Source: Desulfobacterales bacterium (GTDB lineage: Bacteria > Desulfobacterota > Desulfobacteria > Desulfobacterales > C00003060). From it: a stretch of 38,570 nucleotides of DNA. Both the position numbers and the translations under genes were made by a program. This document shows positions 24,297-31,996 of the stretch, in pieces. The notes under the pieces are model-generated. The model made no database searches. It was given only the letters and a program-made list of their open reading frames with translations, and had not been told where the DNA came from. Every line of letters starts with the position of its first letter. The stretch's first letter is position 1. The stretch spans positions 1 to 38,570 of the forward strand of contig JABXJW010000008.1 in the NCBI GenBank assembly GCA_013375395.1, in the 5' to 3' direction.

Positions 24297-25157
24297 CTAT
24301 CTTTCCGTATGCGTTCGCTCGACGATAAATAGTCTTCGCGGCGCATTTGCCCGCAAGGTGTGGGTTTCGAGCGCGATAGCCACGGGATTTTCAGTAAGCT
24401 CGGCCACAAGAAAACTCTTTTCCGCCAGTCGGATCGAATCCTCCTTAAAAGACTCCTTTAGCGAGAGGACATACTCCTTGAGGCGGATTCCCTCGCCTTC
24501 GGCTATCACCACACGGTTTAAAACCACATCGATGTCTTTGAAGACCCTGACCGGCTGATTCAGTTTCTTGATCGTGAAACTGTCGGGAATATCGTCCGTA
24601 TAGACCTTTTGAGTGACCATGATGACCTTCTTCTCAAACGGGATTCCTTGAAATAGAGAAAGGTTTTTCTTGACCCTCTTTGTGTTTCCGACAAGCCGGA
24701 CATGCTGGGCCGGGATTTTTTTTGGGGTGGCGATCAAGGTGAAAATCTGATTTTCCCCGCAGATCACGTAAAACTCTACTGGATCAGCCCTGTGTTTTTT
24801 CTTGCCCGTTATCGTCTCCTTGATGACGAGGAACTTGACAAAGGCATTGGAGCCCTCGATCCTTACGGACACCCCTTTTTCGGAGGAATAAACAACGTCC
24901 TTTACCAGGGCCCCATCAGGGCATGTAATCCGGTTAATATCCCTGTTGCTCAGCGTGACTTTAGTCGGAACTTCCTGCATTACATGAACTGACGTATTTT
25001 CGAGCGTACGGGGCACACGGGCCCGCGGTGGGCCCTGTGCCTTTGAATCAATGACGAGAAGCAGCGGCAACACCAACACCACAAGGCTACTTAGAAGGAA
25101 TTTCTCTAATACCTTTAAGAAAGAATCTTCCCTGTATGATCTCGTATTTGATTTCAT
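24297..25157 (-). CDS. traK: TraK secretin-like protein
   Basis: A 286-residue exported protein of the TraK family (VirB9-like component). The signal peptide at about residues 14-39 (FLLSSLVVLVLPLLLVIDSKA) precedes VTLSNRDINRITCPDG, a TraK hallmark. Beta-rich repeats follow (VEFYVICGENQIFTLIATPK, with a long conserved IPAQHVRLVG region). ATG 25157 is chosen because it leaves a normal basic N-region before the signal helix; it overlaps traE by 71 bases. The upstream frame continues to 25214. TraK interacts with TraV and TraB in F, which are encoded next to it here. Confidence 0.85.
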   Translation of the reverse strand: MKSNTRSYREDSFLKVLEKFLLSSLVVLVLPLLLVIDSKAQGPPRARVPRTLENTSVHVMQEVPTKVTLSNRDINRITCPDGALVKDVVYSSEKGVSVRIEGSNAFVKFLVIKETITGKKKHRADPVEFYVICGENQIFTLIATPKKIPAQHVRLVGNTKRVKKNLSLFQGIPFEKKVIMVTQKVYTDDIPDSFTIKKLNQPVRVFKDIDVVLNRVVIAEGEGIRLKEYVLSLKESFKEDSIRLAEKSFLVAELTENPVAIALETHTLRANAPRRLFIVERTHTER

Positions 25158-25647
25158 AGGTCTTTGTCCCTTCGTCAACAAGCGAATGCTGGGCGTACTG
25201 CCTCTGTATGCCAAGGACCTCTATCCTTTGTTCATTCCGATATATTTTGATGCGATCAGGATAAAAGATATTGGATATGTTTAGTTTCTTTACTATTTCC
25301 TTCAGTGTCGCAAGCTTCTTGTGAAGCTGCTGATAGAACTCGGGCGAGGCAAACTTCAAGCAATCATCGGCCTGGTCGTTAAAGGAAGTCGGGGAATAGT
25401 TCAAAAGCAAGCCGAGCGTGTAACGAACAAACAGTTTTATGTAGTCATCGTTTACATCGTTTCCGCTTATAACGATCCTCTTATCCACGACCGGGGGAAG
25501 GATGACTACTTTCTGCCGGTTTATTGCATGAATCGACATGAATATTGAAACAACCGAACTAAGTCCCATCACAACCACGACGAACTTCAAAAGCCTGTTC
25601 TCGGCCCACAGGTTTGACACCCGGTTTTGATAGATATTTAAGTGCAT
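25087..25647 (-). CDS. traE: TraE (VirB8-like) inner-membrane protein
   Basis: A 186-residue bitopic membrane protein of the F-type T4SS. A short cytoplasmic N-terminus precedes a TM helix at about residues 20-42 (LLKFVVVVMGLSSVVSIFM). The periplasmic domain carries IHAINRQKVVILPPVVDKRIVIS and YIKLFVRYTLGLLLNYSP, typical of TraE. The length equals that of F TraE (about 188). The start at ATG 25647 is 3 bases after the traL stop, so the two are likely coupled. Confidence 0.9.
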   Translation of the reverse strand: MHLNIYQNRVSNLWAENRLLKFVVVVMGLSSVVSIFMSIHAINRQKVVILPPVVDKRIVISGNDVNDDYIKLFVRYTLGLLLNYSPTSFNDQADDCLKFASPEFYQQLHKKLATLKEIVKKLNISNIFYPDRIKIYRNEQRIEVLGIQRQYAQHSLVDEGTKTYEIKYEIIQGRFFLKGIREIPSK

Positions 25648-25650
25648 GAG

Positions 25651-25926
25651 TTACTCACAAAAGAATTTTTCAAAGGTCGACGGGTAATTCCTGGGTGTTT
25701 TCAACCCCAGGAAATAGAGTGAATGTCTAATAAACGATTTCGGATAGCTCTTTTTAAGCCTCAGATAGAAGTATGGCCCGACAAAGAACAATAACCATGA
25801 CCACCCTCCAAAGAGTGATGAGATTATGAAAAATATAAGCAACGTTGCGACCTCGTCCGTTTCAAACCAAAGGACTTGAAGAGGGGATGCCAGATATTGA
25901 GGAAAGTAGTTTTCTTTATCTTGCAC
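25651..25926 (-). CDS. traL: TraL small inner-membrane protein
   Basis: A 91-residue protein of the VirB3/TraL family needed for pilus assembly. The segment YLASPLQVLWFETDEV is the family N-terminus. TM helices lie at about 26-45 and 47-63, then the motif YFYLRLKKSYPKSFIRHSLYFLGL. It uses a GTG start at 25926 preceded by GGGAGGGAG. It is the first gene of the traLEKBV block, after a roughly 100-bp spacer with two palindromes. Confidence 0.88.
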   Translation of the reverse strand: MQDKENYFPQYLASPLQVLWFETDEVATLLIFFIISSLFGGWSWLLFFVGPYFYLRLKKSYPKSFIRHSLYFLGLKTPRNYPSTFEKFFCE

Positions 25927-25997
25927 CAGAGTTTTCTCCCTCCCAAAAAACGGGGGATTCCCGGGCTCGGGCCGATATTTTCACGGGCGAAAACAGA

Positions 25998-26036
25998 GTC
26001 TCTACATGTATAATAGAGACAAGGTGAAATTTTCAC
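25998..26036. promoter_or_regulatory. Two adjacent palindromes before traL, candidate operator
   Basis: GTCTCTA (25998-26004) and TAGAGAC (26014-26020) form a 7-bp dyad. A second perfect dyad, GTGAAA-T-TTTCAC, follows within a few bases. The space between the arms of the first includes a TATTAT/TATACAT-like -10 on the minus strand. This suggests a repressible internal promoter for traL onward. Confidence 0.45.
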
Positions 26037-26242
26037 TCCTTAGGCACGCTCTTTTCCGATGATTGGTTCGGCTGATGGATTGTGGCGCCTTGCTTGGGGC
26101 TCTGGTTGTGATAAAGTTGATACAGTTTTTCCAGATTGATAAGAGCGTTTTTCTTCTTTCCTGCCGCCCCAACTCGTATGATCAGGACCACATATACGAG
26201 AGAGGCGAGGATTGTGAGAATTATGGCTATGTTTATGATCAT
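26033..26242 (-). CDS. Small single-pass membrane protein
   Basis: A 69-residue protein. Residues 2-25 form one TM helix (IINIAIILTILASLVYVVLIIRV); the rest is hydrophilic with a KKKN patch and Gln/Ser-rich tail. The family is unrecognised. It is located between the coupling ATPase and traL, 12 bases after the ATPase stop, so it belongs to the operon. It could be an accessory of the secretion channel, but nothing in the sequence indicates a specific role. It is not TraA-like, because only one hydrophobic segment is seen. Confidence 0.6.
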   Translation of the reverse strand: MIINIAIILTILASLVYVVLIIRVGAAGKKKNALINLEKLYQLYHNQSPKQGATIHQPNQSSEKSVPKE

Positions 26243-26254
26243 TTGGCAAACAAC

Positions 26255-27586
26255 TCAGAATACGTTCACGTGAGGGTATTCAATCTGAAAATACGGTGGT
26301 TTTACATAGGGCGTTTTTCCTCTGTATTGGCCCTGATAGGAAAACAGGAAGAACTCTCGCTCTTGCAGGTTAAGTATATGTTCAGGCAGGATGGTATTCT
26401 CCTTGACCTCCCTTATGGTAATTGCTCCTCCGAGAGACAGCAGGGGGCTGAACCTCTTTTGCTCGCCTGAATAGTCGGCCACGTATTCTGCCGTGGCAGG
26501 GTCATTCACCCTCATAAATACCTTGGTATTGGTGTTATCGAGAATTTTTTTGGCAAAAGGGCGGCCTATTTCGGCTTCCAGGTCTGAAATAGATTGCGTG
26601 AACGCATGCACCCATGCGCCGGCTCCGCCTGCTTTATTGAAAAGCTCGTCAATTCCTATGTACATCAGGTTACTGGCCTCATCGAGATAGATTGCAAGCG
26701 GGGGGCTGACTCTTCTACCGGAAGCATAGCGCCTGCCAATAAAGCTCTGAATCATCGAAATAAGCACCCTTGCAACAATGTGGGCGGTTTTGCGGGTGAG
26801 CAGGCTTCCGGTTTGAACTATGAGTATTACCCGCCTGTTCTGTTCGAGTCTCTTGATGAACTGGTTGCTCTGAGCCCTGCCAATGATTTTGCCCACGTTT
26901 CCCGTGGAAAGAGATGTGAGCGTGGTGCGAAGGGATGATGAGATTTTTGCAAAGTAGTCTTTGGGTGAATCGAGTATTTGCATAAGACTGGCAAGGATGT
27001 CAGCCTTTTCAGGTGATTCCGGCATTGATTCAAGTTCGGCCTTTAGGTCTTCCAGGCAAGCATGGGAGGCTCGCTGCTTAATGTCATTCAGATTTATCCA
27101 GCACTTCTCGTTTCTCGCCTTTGCAAACAGCAGTAGGGTAAGGACGATAATAAGTGTTGTTTCGTAAGCTATGTTTACGAAAAACTCTTCTTTTGCTTTT
27201 ATGCCGGATACTACATGTGATACCAGCTCTTCGGGCATAAAATAGTATGCCAGGGGATCAATGGACGCGGAATATTCAGGAAATATGGGAGTGATAAGGC
27301 AAAGCTCATGTTGTCTGTTTTCCTCAAAGGCCACCTGGACTATGCTGGAGAGCAGGTCAATATCCCCCTTGGGGTCGAAAAGGGTCACCGAGTAACCCTT
27401 GCGAATATCCTGGGCAATCATAAGTTCGATGAGCTTGGTTTTTCCGATCCGGGTGCTGCCAAAGCAGAACATGTGCCCCTTTCTGTCAGCGTCAGGGAGC
27501 CAGATGTCCTTTGCCGCCTGAGGTTTGCCCAGGCGGTAACCTCTTCCGAGTAATGTGCTTTGAGCTTTTATCTTAAACGATCCCAT
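26255..27586 (-). CDS. traD: TraD-like coupling ATPase without membrane anchor
   Basis: A 443-residue type IV coupling-protein motor that would feed DNA to the secretion channel. Walker A is at about residues 42-50 (FGSTRIGKTKL), then VTLFDPKGDIDLL; Walker B is at about 296-304 (LAIYLDEASNL), followed by GAWVHAFTQSISDLEAEIG and TNTKVFMRVNDPATAEYVA. The closest match is the TraD SXT/TOL-type group. Canonical TraD has two N-terminal TM helices before the motor; here the protein starts almost at the motor domain. The neighbouring 251-residue membrane protein overlaps its start by 19 bases and may supply the anchor. The C-terminus lacks an obvious relaxosome-binding extension. Confidence 0.85.
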   Translation of the reverse strand: MGSFKIKAQSTLLGRGYRLGKPQAAKDIWLPDADRKGHMFCFGSTRIGKTKLIELMIAQDIRKGYSVTLFDPKGDIDLLSSIVQVAFEENRQHELCLITPIFPEYSASIDPLAYYFMPEELVSHVVSGIKAKEEFFVNIAYETTLIIVLTLLLFAKARNEKCWINLNDIKQRASHACLEDLKAELESMPESPEKADILASLMQILDSPKDYFAKISSSLRTTLTSLSTGNVGKIIGRAQSNQFIKRLEQNRRVILIVQTGSLLTRKTAHIVARVLISMIQSFIGRRYASGRRVSPPLAIYLDEASNLMYIGIDELFNKAGGAGAWVHAFTQSISDLEAEIGRPFAKKILDNTNTKVFMRVNDPATAEYVADYSGEQKRFSPLLSLGGAITIREVKENTILPEHILNLQEREFFLFSYQGQYRGKTPYVKPPYFQIEYPHVNVF

Positions 27587-28323
27587 GATGCCTCGTCTCG
27601 CTTCGCCTTAATCCTGCGTATCAAAGAGACTCCCCATATGGTGATAAAGGGCAGAGCTACGGCCATCGTGAAGATTGCGACTGTTTCGTAGGCCATGTCG
27701 ATCAAATGAGGCTTTGTATTGAGAAGAATTCTGTATATTTCATAGGCCAGGGAGTTATGCTTGAACGAAACCCATTTTGCCACTGACCACGCGGATTCTC
27801 GAGTAATAGCGCCTGAAAGCGCCGTGAGCCCCGCAAAAATAAGGCCCCCCTTGACCATGAGGGAGGCCAACCTGCCGAGCAAGAAAGCGTCTATGGACTT
27901 TCTCGTGAGGATTCCGATGCGAAATCTGGACAGGTAGCAGCACAAAGCGGCTGTTAGAAGAATGGGAAAACAGCTCAGGGTTCGCAGAAAGATCTTGGAT
28001 TGGGCTAAAGGGAAATAGTGTGCAACGGTTGTCGTGAGTTTTGCGTCGGATAGAACCGGCAGGGTGAGGGAGGCAAGCAGCACAAAGGTCAGGCCTTCGA
28101 CAAAGCCGGAGCCGAAACCTGTATTGAAGAAGTTCAATTTGCCCTGGATCGTGAGAAACTCGTCAGGGATCTCCTGGCCCGATTTTTCTATCACAAAGAA
28201 CTGCTGTATCTGTGAGATTGCAGACAGCAGCGTTGGAAATTTTCTCCGAGTCGTGTCTCCCAGGCCAACAGGTATTATTACGTCCTCTGAGGCATCAAAG
28301 GTACGGGTTGATGATTTGGCCAT
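27568..28323 (-). CDS. Polytopic membrane protein, putative partner of the coupling ATPase
   Basis: A 251-residue protein with about four TM helices: near residues 78-97 (FVEGLTFVLLASLTLPVLS), 117-133 (CFPILLTAALCCYLS), 155-175 (KGGLIFAGLTALSGAI) and 219-240 (IFTMAVALPFITIWGVSLI). The soluble N-terminus is about 75 residues. The family is not recognised. It overlaps the motor gene by 19 bases and precedes it. Since the TraD motor here lacks its own TM segment, an anchoring role is a reasonable inference, in the manner of split systems such as IcmP/DotL. No direct sequence proof exists. Confidence 0.7.
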   Translation of the reverse strand: MAKSSTRTFDASEDVIIPVGLGDTTRRKFPTLLSAISQIQQFFVIEKSGQEIPDEFLTIQGKLNFFNTGFGSGFVEGLTFVLLASLTLPVLSDAKLTTTVAHYFPLAQSKIFLRTLSCFPILLTAALCCYLSRFRIGILTRKSIDAFLLGRLASLMVKGGLIFAGLTALSGAITRESAWSVAKWVSFKHNSLAYEIYRILLNTKPHLIDMAYETVAIFTMAVALPFITIWGVSLIRRIKAKRDEASWDRLR

Positions 28324-28361
28324 GACGGCCCCCTCTTGTTAGACGTTCGAGTGGTTTTTAA

Positions 28362-28652
28362 TCATCCGAAAAAAGCGTGAAACTGGTAAAGGACCCATTC
28401 CCAATAGTTTGCCAGCATTGTCTTAATGAAGGGGATGAGCATGGTTACGAAGATGGTCAAAATTCCTATTGCCATGTTTCGCTCGATAATCGCATAACCG
28501 ATCCCGGCAAAGAAGATCACGGAGCTGATGAAGAGCACAGTTGAGAAGCCTGGATAGTGTTGTTTCAGGAACGGCGCAAAAAAGAGTGCTGCTATGACAG
28601 CAGTGATAAAGAGAACCGTAGCCGATATTGATATAAGTTTTTTAAATATCAC
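28362..28652 (-). CDS. Small membrane protein, possible VirB2/TraA-like pilin
   Basis: A 96-residue, strongly hydrophobic protein. An N-terminal hydrophobic segment at 8-28 could be a signal helix. Two more helices (FSTVLFISSVIFFAGIGYAI and MAIGILTIFVTMLIPFIKTM) are separated by a short polar IERN turn, the topology of VirB2-type pilins. Pilin sequences diverge strongly, so this remains a guess; no other pilin candidate appears in the operon. It uses a GTG start overlapping the stop of the transglycosylase gene (GTGA), giving tight coupling to a peptidoglycan-opening enzyme. Confidence 0.5.
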   Translation of the reverse strand: MIFKKLISISATVLFITAVIAALFFAPFLKQHYPGFSTVLFISSVIFFAGIGYAIIERNMAIGILTIFVTMLIPFIKTMLANYWEWVLYQFHAFFG

Positions 28653-29170
28653 GGCAAGCCCGCAAACTTTTTAATAGAATGATTGATTTTCTCAAGATAG
28701 GTGACAGCTTCACCCCTTCTTGCGGAACTTAGTTCCGGTAAAGACTTCCCGGTATGGTAGCAAACCAGTGCGTTCGGGTTATAGCCATACCTGTTGATGC
28801 ACTGTTTCAATATCCACGCCCCAACCATGGTGCAATAACAAGGGTCGTTCAAGTATTGCCATCGCTCTTTCAGGTGCTTTTTCCAGTATGAGTTGATCTG
28901 CATGTGGCAGTAATCAACAGAACCATTTTTGTTGTGATTGATTGCGTGCGGCTGCATGTTGCTCTCAACCCGGGCTATCGCTTTGAGAAGGTGGGGGGAT
29001 ATGCCGTAACGTCGGCTAACCTCTTCAAAGCAGAAAGCCCAGGCGGATCGGCTGGGAAAAAGCACGATCATGATCAGTATAAGCATCATTGGTTTAATAC
29101 AGTCGGACCCTTTTGCCAGGGGATTTAATGGTTGGGAATTTTTGCTGTAACCCGTAATCAGGTTAATCAA
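28649..29170 (-). CDS. Lytic transglycosylase (VirB1/IpgF-like)
   Basis: A 173-residue periplasmic enzyme that would cleave peptidoglycan to let the T4SS span the wall. A hydrophobic signal segment near 28-44 (MMLILIMIVLFPSRSAWA) precedes an SLT domain: FCFEEVSRRYGISPHLLKAIARVES with the catalytic Glu in RVESN, then GLMQI-type motif as DYCHMQINSYW, and YNPNALVCYHTGK. The GLMQ sequence is replaced by CHMQ, as in the IpgF/VirB1 type. The predicted start is TTG 29170 after GGGAG; ATGs at 29089/29086 are alternative starts with a better signal peptide. It overlaps the preceding ParR-like gene. Confidence 0.85.
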   Translation of the reverse strand: MINLITGYSKNSQPLNPLAKGSDCIKPMMLILIMIVLFPSRSAWAFCFEEVSRRYGISPHLLKAIARVESNMQPHAINHNKNGSVDYCHMQINSYWKKHLKERWQYLNDPCYCTMVGAWILKQCINRYGYNPNALVCYHTGKSLPELSSARRGEAVTYLEKINHSIKKFAGLP

Positions 29171-29417
29171 AATCTCCCTTTAACTTCTCAAGTGCGTTTT
29201 CAACCTTATCGGGACGGTTTGTGGGCGTAATTCTTTGCCGGTCCTTTTTCCTGTATTGCAACTGATTCATCAGAGTCCGGCCTGCGTCTGTTTCTATGTA
29301 TGTCATCAGAGCGGACTCAACGACCAGTGAACGGTAACCTCGCGGAAGGTTATTTATGAATTGAATGATCTCCGGATTATAGAGATGGAAGATCATTCTC
29401 TTAGAGTTCACTGACAA
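29163..29417 (-). CDS. ParR-like ribbon-helix-helix partition protein
   Basis: An 84-residue protein. The N-terminus KRMIFHLYNPEIIQFINNLP followed by RGYRSLVVESALMTYIE has the strand-helix-helix rhythm of RHH DNA-binding proteins such as ParR/StbB. A charged C-terminal tail (ENALEKLKGDFD) resembles the ParM-contacting end of ParR. TTG 29417 is chosen since GGAGG lies 7 bases before it; a GTG at 29432 is possible. It directly follows the ParM-like gene, the parMR order of plasmid R1. The 11-bp repeat array upstream of the operon is its likely target. The assignment rests on fold pattern and context. Confidence 0.6.
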   Translation of the reverse strand: MSVNSKRMIFHLYNPEIIQFINNLPRGYRSLVVESALMTYIETDAGRTLMNQLQYRKKDRQRITPTNRPDKVENALEKLKGDFD

Positions 29418-29456
29418 ACTCAAAGCCTCCACAAATGTTGGCCGTAGGCCGCAGGA

Positions 29457-30455
29457 TCAGGATGCACCCAGTGCAAACTTCAAAAAGCCCCACGCGTTGC
29501 TGTATTCGGAATCATCAGGCACAAGTACAAACTGTTCCGGGTATTTATGCCGCAGATTGTGCACGTAATATGCTCCGCCTCCAGCTATGATAAGCCTGTC
29601 CGCTCTTTTGAGAAAGCCGTCCCACCCGGAATTTACCTCCCGGCTGAGCCAGTCGGAGTATGCCTCTGTGGTTTTTCTGATACACGTCGATAAATCCTTG
29701 GATGCGCCATACAGCGATACGTGGCCCTTCTGAAGCACCTCTTTTACGACCTGCTCGCACAGATTGAAATTGAACTCCTTTTGCAGATACGTCTTGAGAT
29801 CTTCGCAGATCCGGCATATTCCGGCATCCTTCAGCATGCCTGACCATTCCCTGTTTGGCCTCCCTTCTATGACCGCCAGCACATCCACGGTATTGAAGCC
29901 AATATCGAGAACAAGTACATTCTGATTGATGCGGTCAGAGAGTGGTCTTCCGTGATCATCGAGCATGTAGTCGAACAATATGCCCTGGCCCTGGGCTCTG
30001 ACCTCGATATTGTCGAACTGTATTGTATTGCCTGACACATTGTAGGCTGACAAACGCCTTTGAAGTTCGTGCCTCTTGGGGTAATAGGCCAGAGGAATGC
30101 CCAGGCAGAGTCGTTTTTTGGCAGAAAGAAGGTCAGCAAGCTGGAGTGAAGCGGGTTCTATAATACCGGCCATTGCTTTATAAGCCAGCAAAGGAGAATA
30201 TGTCAGAAGAAACTCAATACCTCTTGTGGCAAACACATTCTGAGATTGGAGAGCTGTATTGCCCACCACGAAGGTGCGACCGTTAAACTCATATTCCTTT
30301 TGCTCGGCCAGGTCCCCAATGATTCCATCCTTTGCATATGCTATTGCTGTGGGGTATTTCAGCAGAGCAATAGTTTCGCGGCCCTCGTTATCCACTATAT
30401 TGGCAACAATCTTTACGTCGCCAAAGCCCACGTCAAGTCCGATATTAACGTTCAT
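29457..30455 (-). CDS. parM: ParM/StbA-like actin-family ATPase for DNA segregation
   Basis: A 332-residue actin-like protein that in plasmids polymerises to push DNA copies apart. The phosphate-1 loop is IGLDVGFGDVKIVAN at residues 5-19, phosphate-2 is LVLDIGFNTVDVL at about 185-197 and the adenosine motif LIIAGGGAYYV is near 290-300. RTFVVGNTALQ and YSPLLAYKA occur between them, as in the ParM/StbA family. The length is close to R1 ParM (320). GAAGGGAGAGAG precedes ATG 30455. It is followed by a ParR-like gene and preceded by a DsbC-like gene, and it belongs to the same operon as the T4SS genes. Confidence 0.85.
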   Translation of the reverse strand: MNVNIGLDVGFGDVKIVANIVDNEGRETIALLKYPTAIAYAKDGIIGDLAEQKEYEFNGRTFVVGNTALQSQNVFATRGIEFLLTYSPLLAYKAMAGIIEPASLQLADLLSAKKRLCLGIPLAYYPKRHELQRRLSAYNVSGNTIQFDNIEVRAQGQGILFDYMLDDHGRPLSDRINQNVLVLDIGFNTVDVLAVIEGRPNREWSGMLKDAGICRICEDLKTYLQKEFNFNLCEQVVKEVLQKGHVSLYGASKDLSTCIRKTTEAYSDWLSREVNSGWDGFLKRADRLIIAGGGAYYVHNLRHKYPEQFVLVPDDSEYSNAWGFLKFALGAS

Positions 30456-30482
30456 GACTCTCTCCCTTCATATAGAGTTGTC

Positions 30483-31286
30483 TTAGTCTTGCGAGGCTGC
30501 CAGGAGTTTTGTCAACGCGGTCAGATTAGCTCCTGACACGGAGCGACCATCATCGGCGATGAAGGTAGGCACACCACTTATGCCGATTTGATGAATCAGC
30601 TTTTTTGCCTTTTCGATCAAAAGATCACCTTTTTCGCATTGGTAATCGTCTGTATTGCCCTTTCTCCAACTGTCTTTTTGATAGTCGTCGAGGGTGAAGT
30701 TGCGACATACAGCCTCAACGCATTTTTTCCCGCCGTAAGGGCTGTGCACGCTGTAGAGAATGACGTTAATCCGGGCATTATACTTATTGGCCAGATCCTT
30801 TATCCGGGACTCGACTTTATGACAGTACGGACACAACGGGTCTGTGATCATATAGACGTTGGTTTTCGTGACCCTTGGTCTGTATATGAAGGCTACAACC
30901 CTGTTGAATTTCGATCTGAGAGAAAGGAATACGGATTTCTTGATCCGGATAGTTTTATTTTGGGAGATATTTTGGCCATCCTTGTATAAATGCCCCAGAA
31001 TCATGGAATCACCAGAGACGTAACACGGTAAATACCGGCCGGTTTGTGTTTTAAGTATGACTTCACATAACCCGAGGTCTTTGATTGGCTCTCTGGATAC
31101 AATTGAAGCGCCTGATAGAGAGTCTCCCTTGAGAATCTTTGAAATTGCCGAGAGATCGATTTCCGAGCACGTGTCGCCACAAAAACATGGTGGGACCGTA
31201 AAGATCGATAAAGCCATGAAAGCCATCATCGCCGGGACCGCATGGCAGAATCGCCGCCACGGCCATCGTACATTCCGTAGTTTCAT
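30483..31286 (-). CDS. DsbC-like periplasmic thiol:disulfide isomerase
   Basis: A 267-residue exported thioredoxin-fold protein that would isomerise disulfides in transfer proteins such as TraH and TraV. The signal segment is near residues 15-37 (PAMMAFMALSIFTVPPCFC), then an N-terminal dimerisation-like domain (ISKILKGDSLSGASIVSREPI). The thioredoxin fold carries the active site TDPLCPYCHKVE at about 142-153 (CPYC). The cis-Pro loop is ISGVPTFI at about 238-245, then DDGRSVSGA. ATG 31286 has an excellent AAGGAGGTTTATC site; an upstream in-frame ATG (31379) lies within the repeat array and is unlikely. It is the first gene of the operon. DsbC/TrbB-type proteins are common in F-like transfer regions. 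Confidence 0.85.
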   Translation of the reverse strand: MKLRNVRWPWRRFCHAVPAMMAFMALSIFTVPPCFCGDTCSEIDLSAISKILKGDSLSGASIVSREPIKDLGLCEVILKTQTGRYLPCYVSGDSMILGHLYKDGQNISQNKTIRIKKSVFLSLRSKFNRVVAFIYRPRVTKTNVYMITDPLCPYCHKVESRIKDLANKYNARINVILYSVHSPYGGKKCVEAVCRNFTLDDYQKDSWRKGNTDDYQCEKGDLLIEKAKKLIHQIGISGVPTFIADDGRSVSGANLTALTKLLAASQD

Positions 31287-31313
31287 GATAAACCTCCTTT
31301 GTTGTGCGTCCAC

Positions 31314-31445
31314 GGTGCCTGAATTGCACCTTAACTGGCGCTGAGTTGCACCTAAAGTGACACTGATGGATGCCTTCAATGTACTTTCGGGTCAGGCTCA
31401 GGTCACTTGCAGGTCGCTTTCACATCACCTGTTTTGTCCTTCTGT
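31314..31445. repeat. Array of about eleven 11-bp repeats, parC-like centromere/operator
   Basis: Read on the plus strand from 31325 in 11-base steps, units include TGCACCTTAAC, TGCACCTAAAG, TGACACTGATG, GTCACTTGCAG, GTCGCTTTCAC and ATCACCTGTTT. T is present at unit position 7 in ten of eleven, C or T at position 6 in ten, and G or T at position 2 in ten. A twelfth weaker unit precedes at 31314. Plasmid R1 parC consists of ten 11-bp repeats bound by ParR beside parMR. A minus-strand TATTAT box lies at 31450-31455, just outside the array. Binding by the ParR-like protein here is inferred. Confidence 0.65.
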
Positions 31446-31649
31446 TTTTATAATAGGCACGGGGTGAAATTCCGGCAGTTTCAGAGGAGGGTTATTATTT
31501 CTGTAGAAGATACCCTCGGTATTTTCCGGCATTTGTGAATGCCGATGGTAGTGGTCTACCTCATAGCCGGAATGAGCGTGGAACAACGGAGCTTGCGAGA
31601 TCGCCCTCGTAACCGCCCCGATAAAGAGTAGCGTGGTAACGGGCCACAT
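31425..31649 (-). CDS. Possible small exported His-rich protein
   Basis: A frame from ATG 31649 encodes 74 residues with a short hydrophobic N-terminus (MWPVTTLLFIGAVTRAIS) and a His-rich part (HAHSGYEVDHYHRHSQ). No good ribosome site is present and the end overlaps the 11-bp repeat array by 21 bases. It could be a chance frame. Confidence 0.2.
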   Translation of the reverse strand: MWPVTTLLFIGAVTRAISQAPLFHAHSGYEVDHYHRHSQMPENTEGIFYRNNNPPLKLPEFHPVPIIKTEGQNR

Positions 31650-31917
31650 TTTCAGCTTTCGGAAATTGTGGTGGCTAATGCGGCGAATTGCTCCGATTGC
31701 GGAGGCCAACCGGCGCACGCGGTGTAAGAAAGCAAGTAAAGAAACGATGCACCACAACTGTGTCTTAACGCAGCCATCTTTGGGCGGGCATGTAGAATCC
31801 GCCTGGCGGACCTTTAAAGGGCCGGATAGCAGCGCAAGGCACTGATAATGGCGGCTTTTAGCTTCTTTTGTTCAGGCGGGATGCCTGACAAATCAAGCAA
31901 GAAGCTGCTTAAGCTGG

Positions 31918-31965
31918 CCTTGATTGAAGTTAACGCGGGATGCGGACTGCAATCGAGGTTTTTTT
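31918..31965 (+). terminator. Intrinsic terminator B in the control region
   Basis: CCTTGATTG pairs with CAATCGAGG (9 bp, one wobble) and is followed directly by seven T. Confidence 0.6.
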
Positions 31966-31996
31966 GTTTTGAGGCGTTATGCCCGGACAGGGTGCA

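Noticed and set aside
31314-31445. CRISPR array
   Set aside because: Units are 11 bp, contiguous and degenerate, with no spacers and no cas genes; the pattern fits protein-binding iterons.
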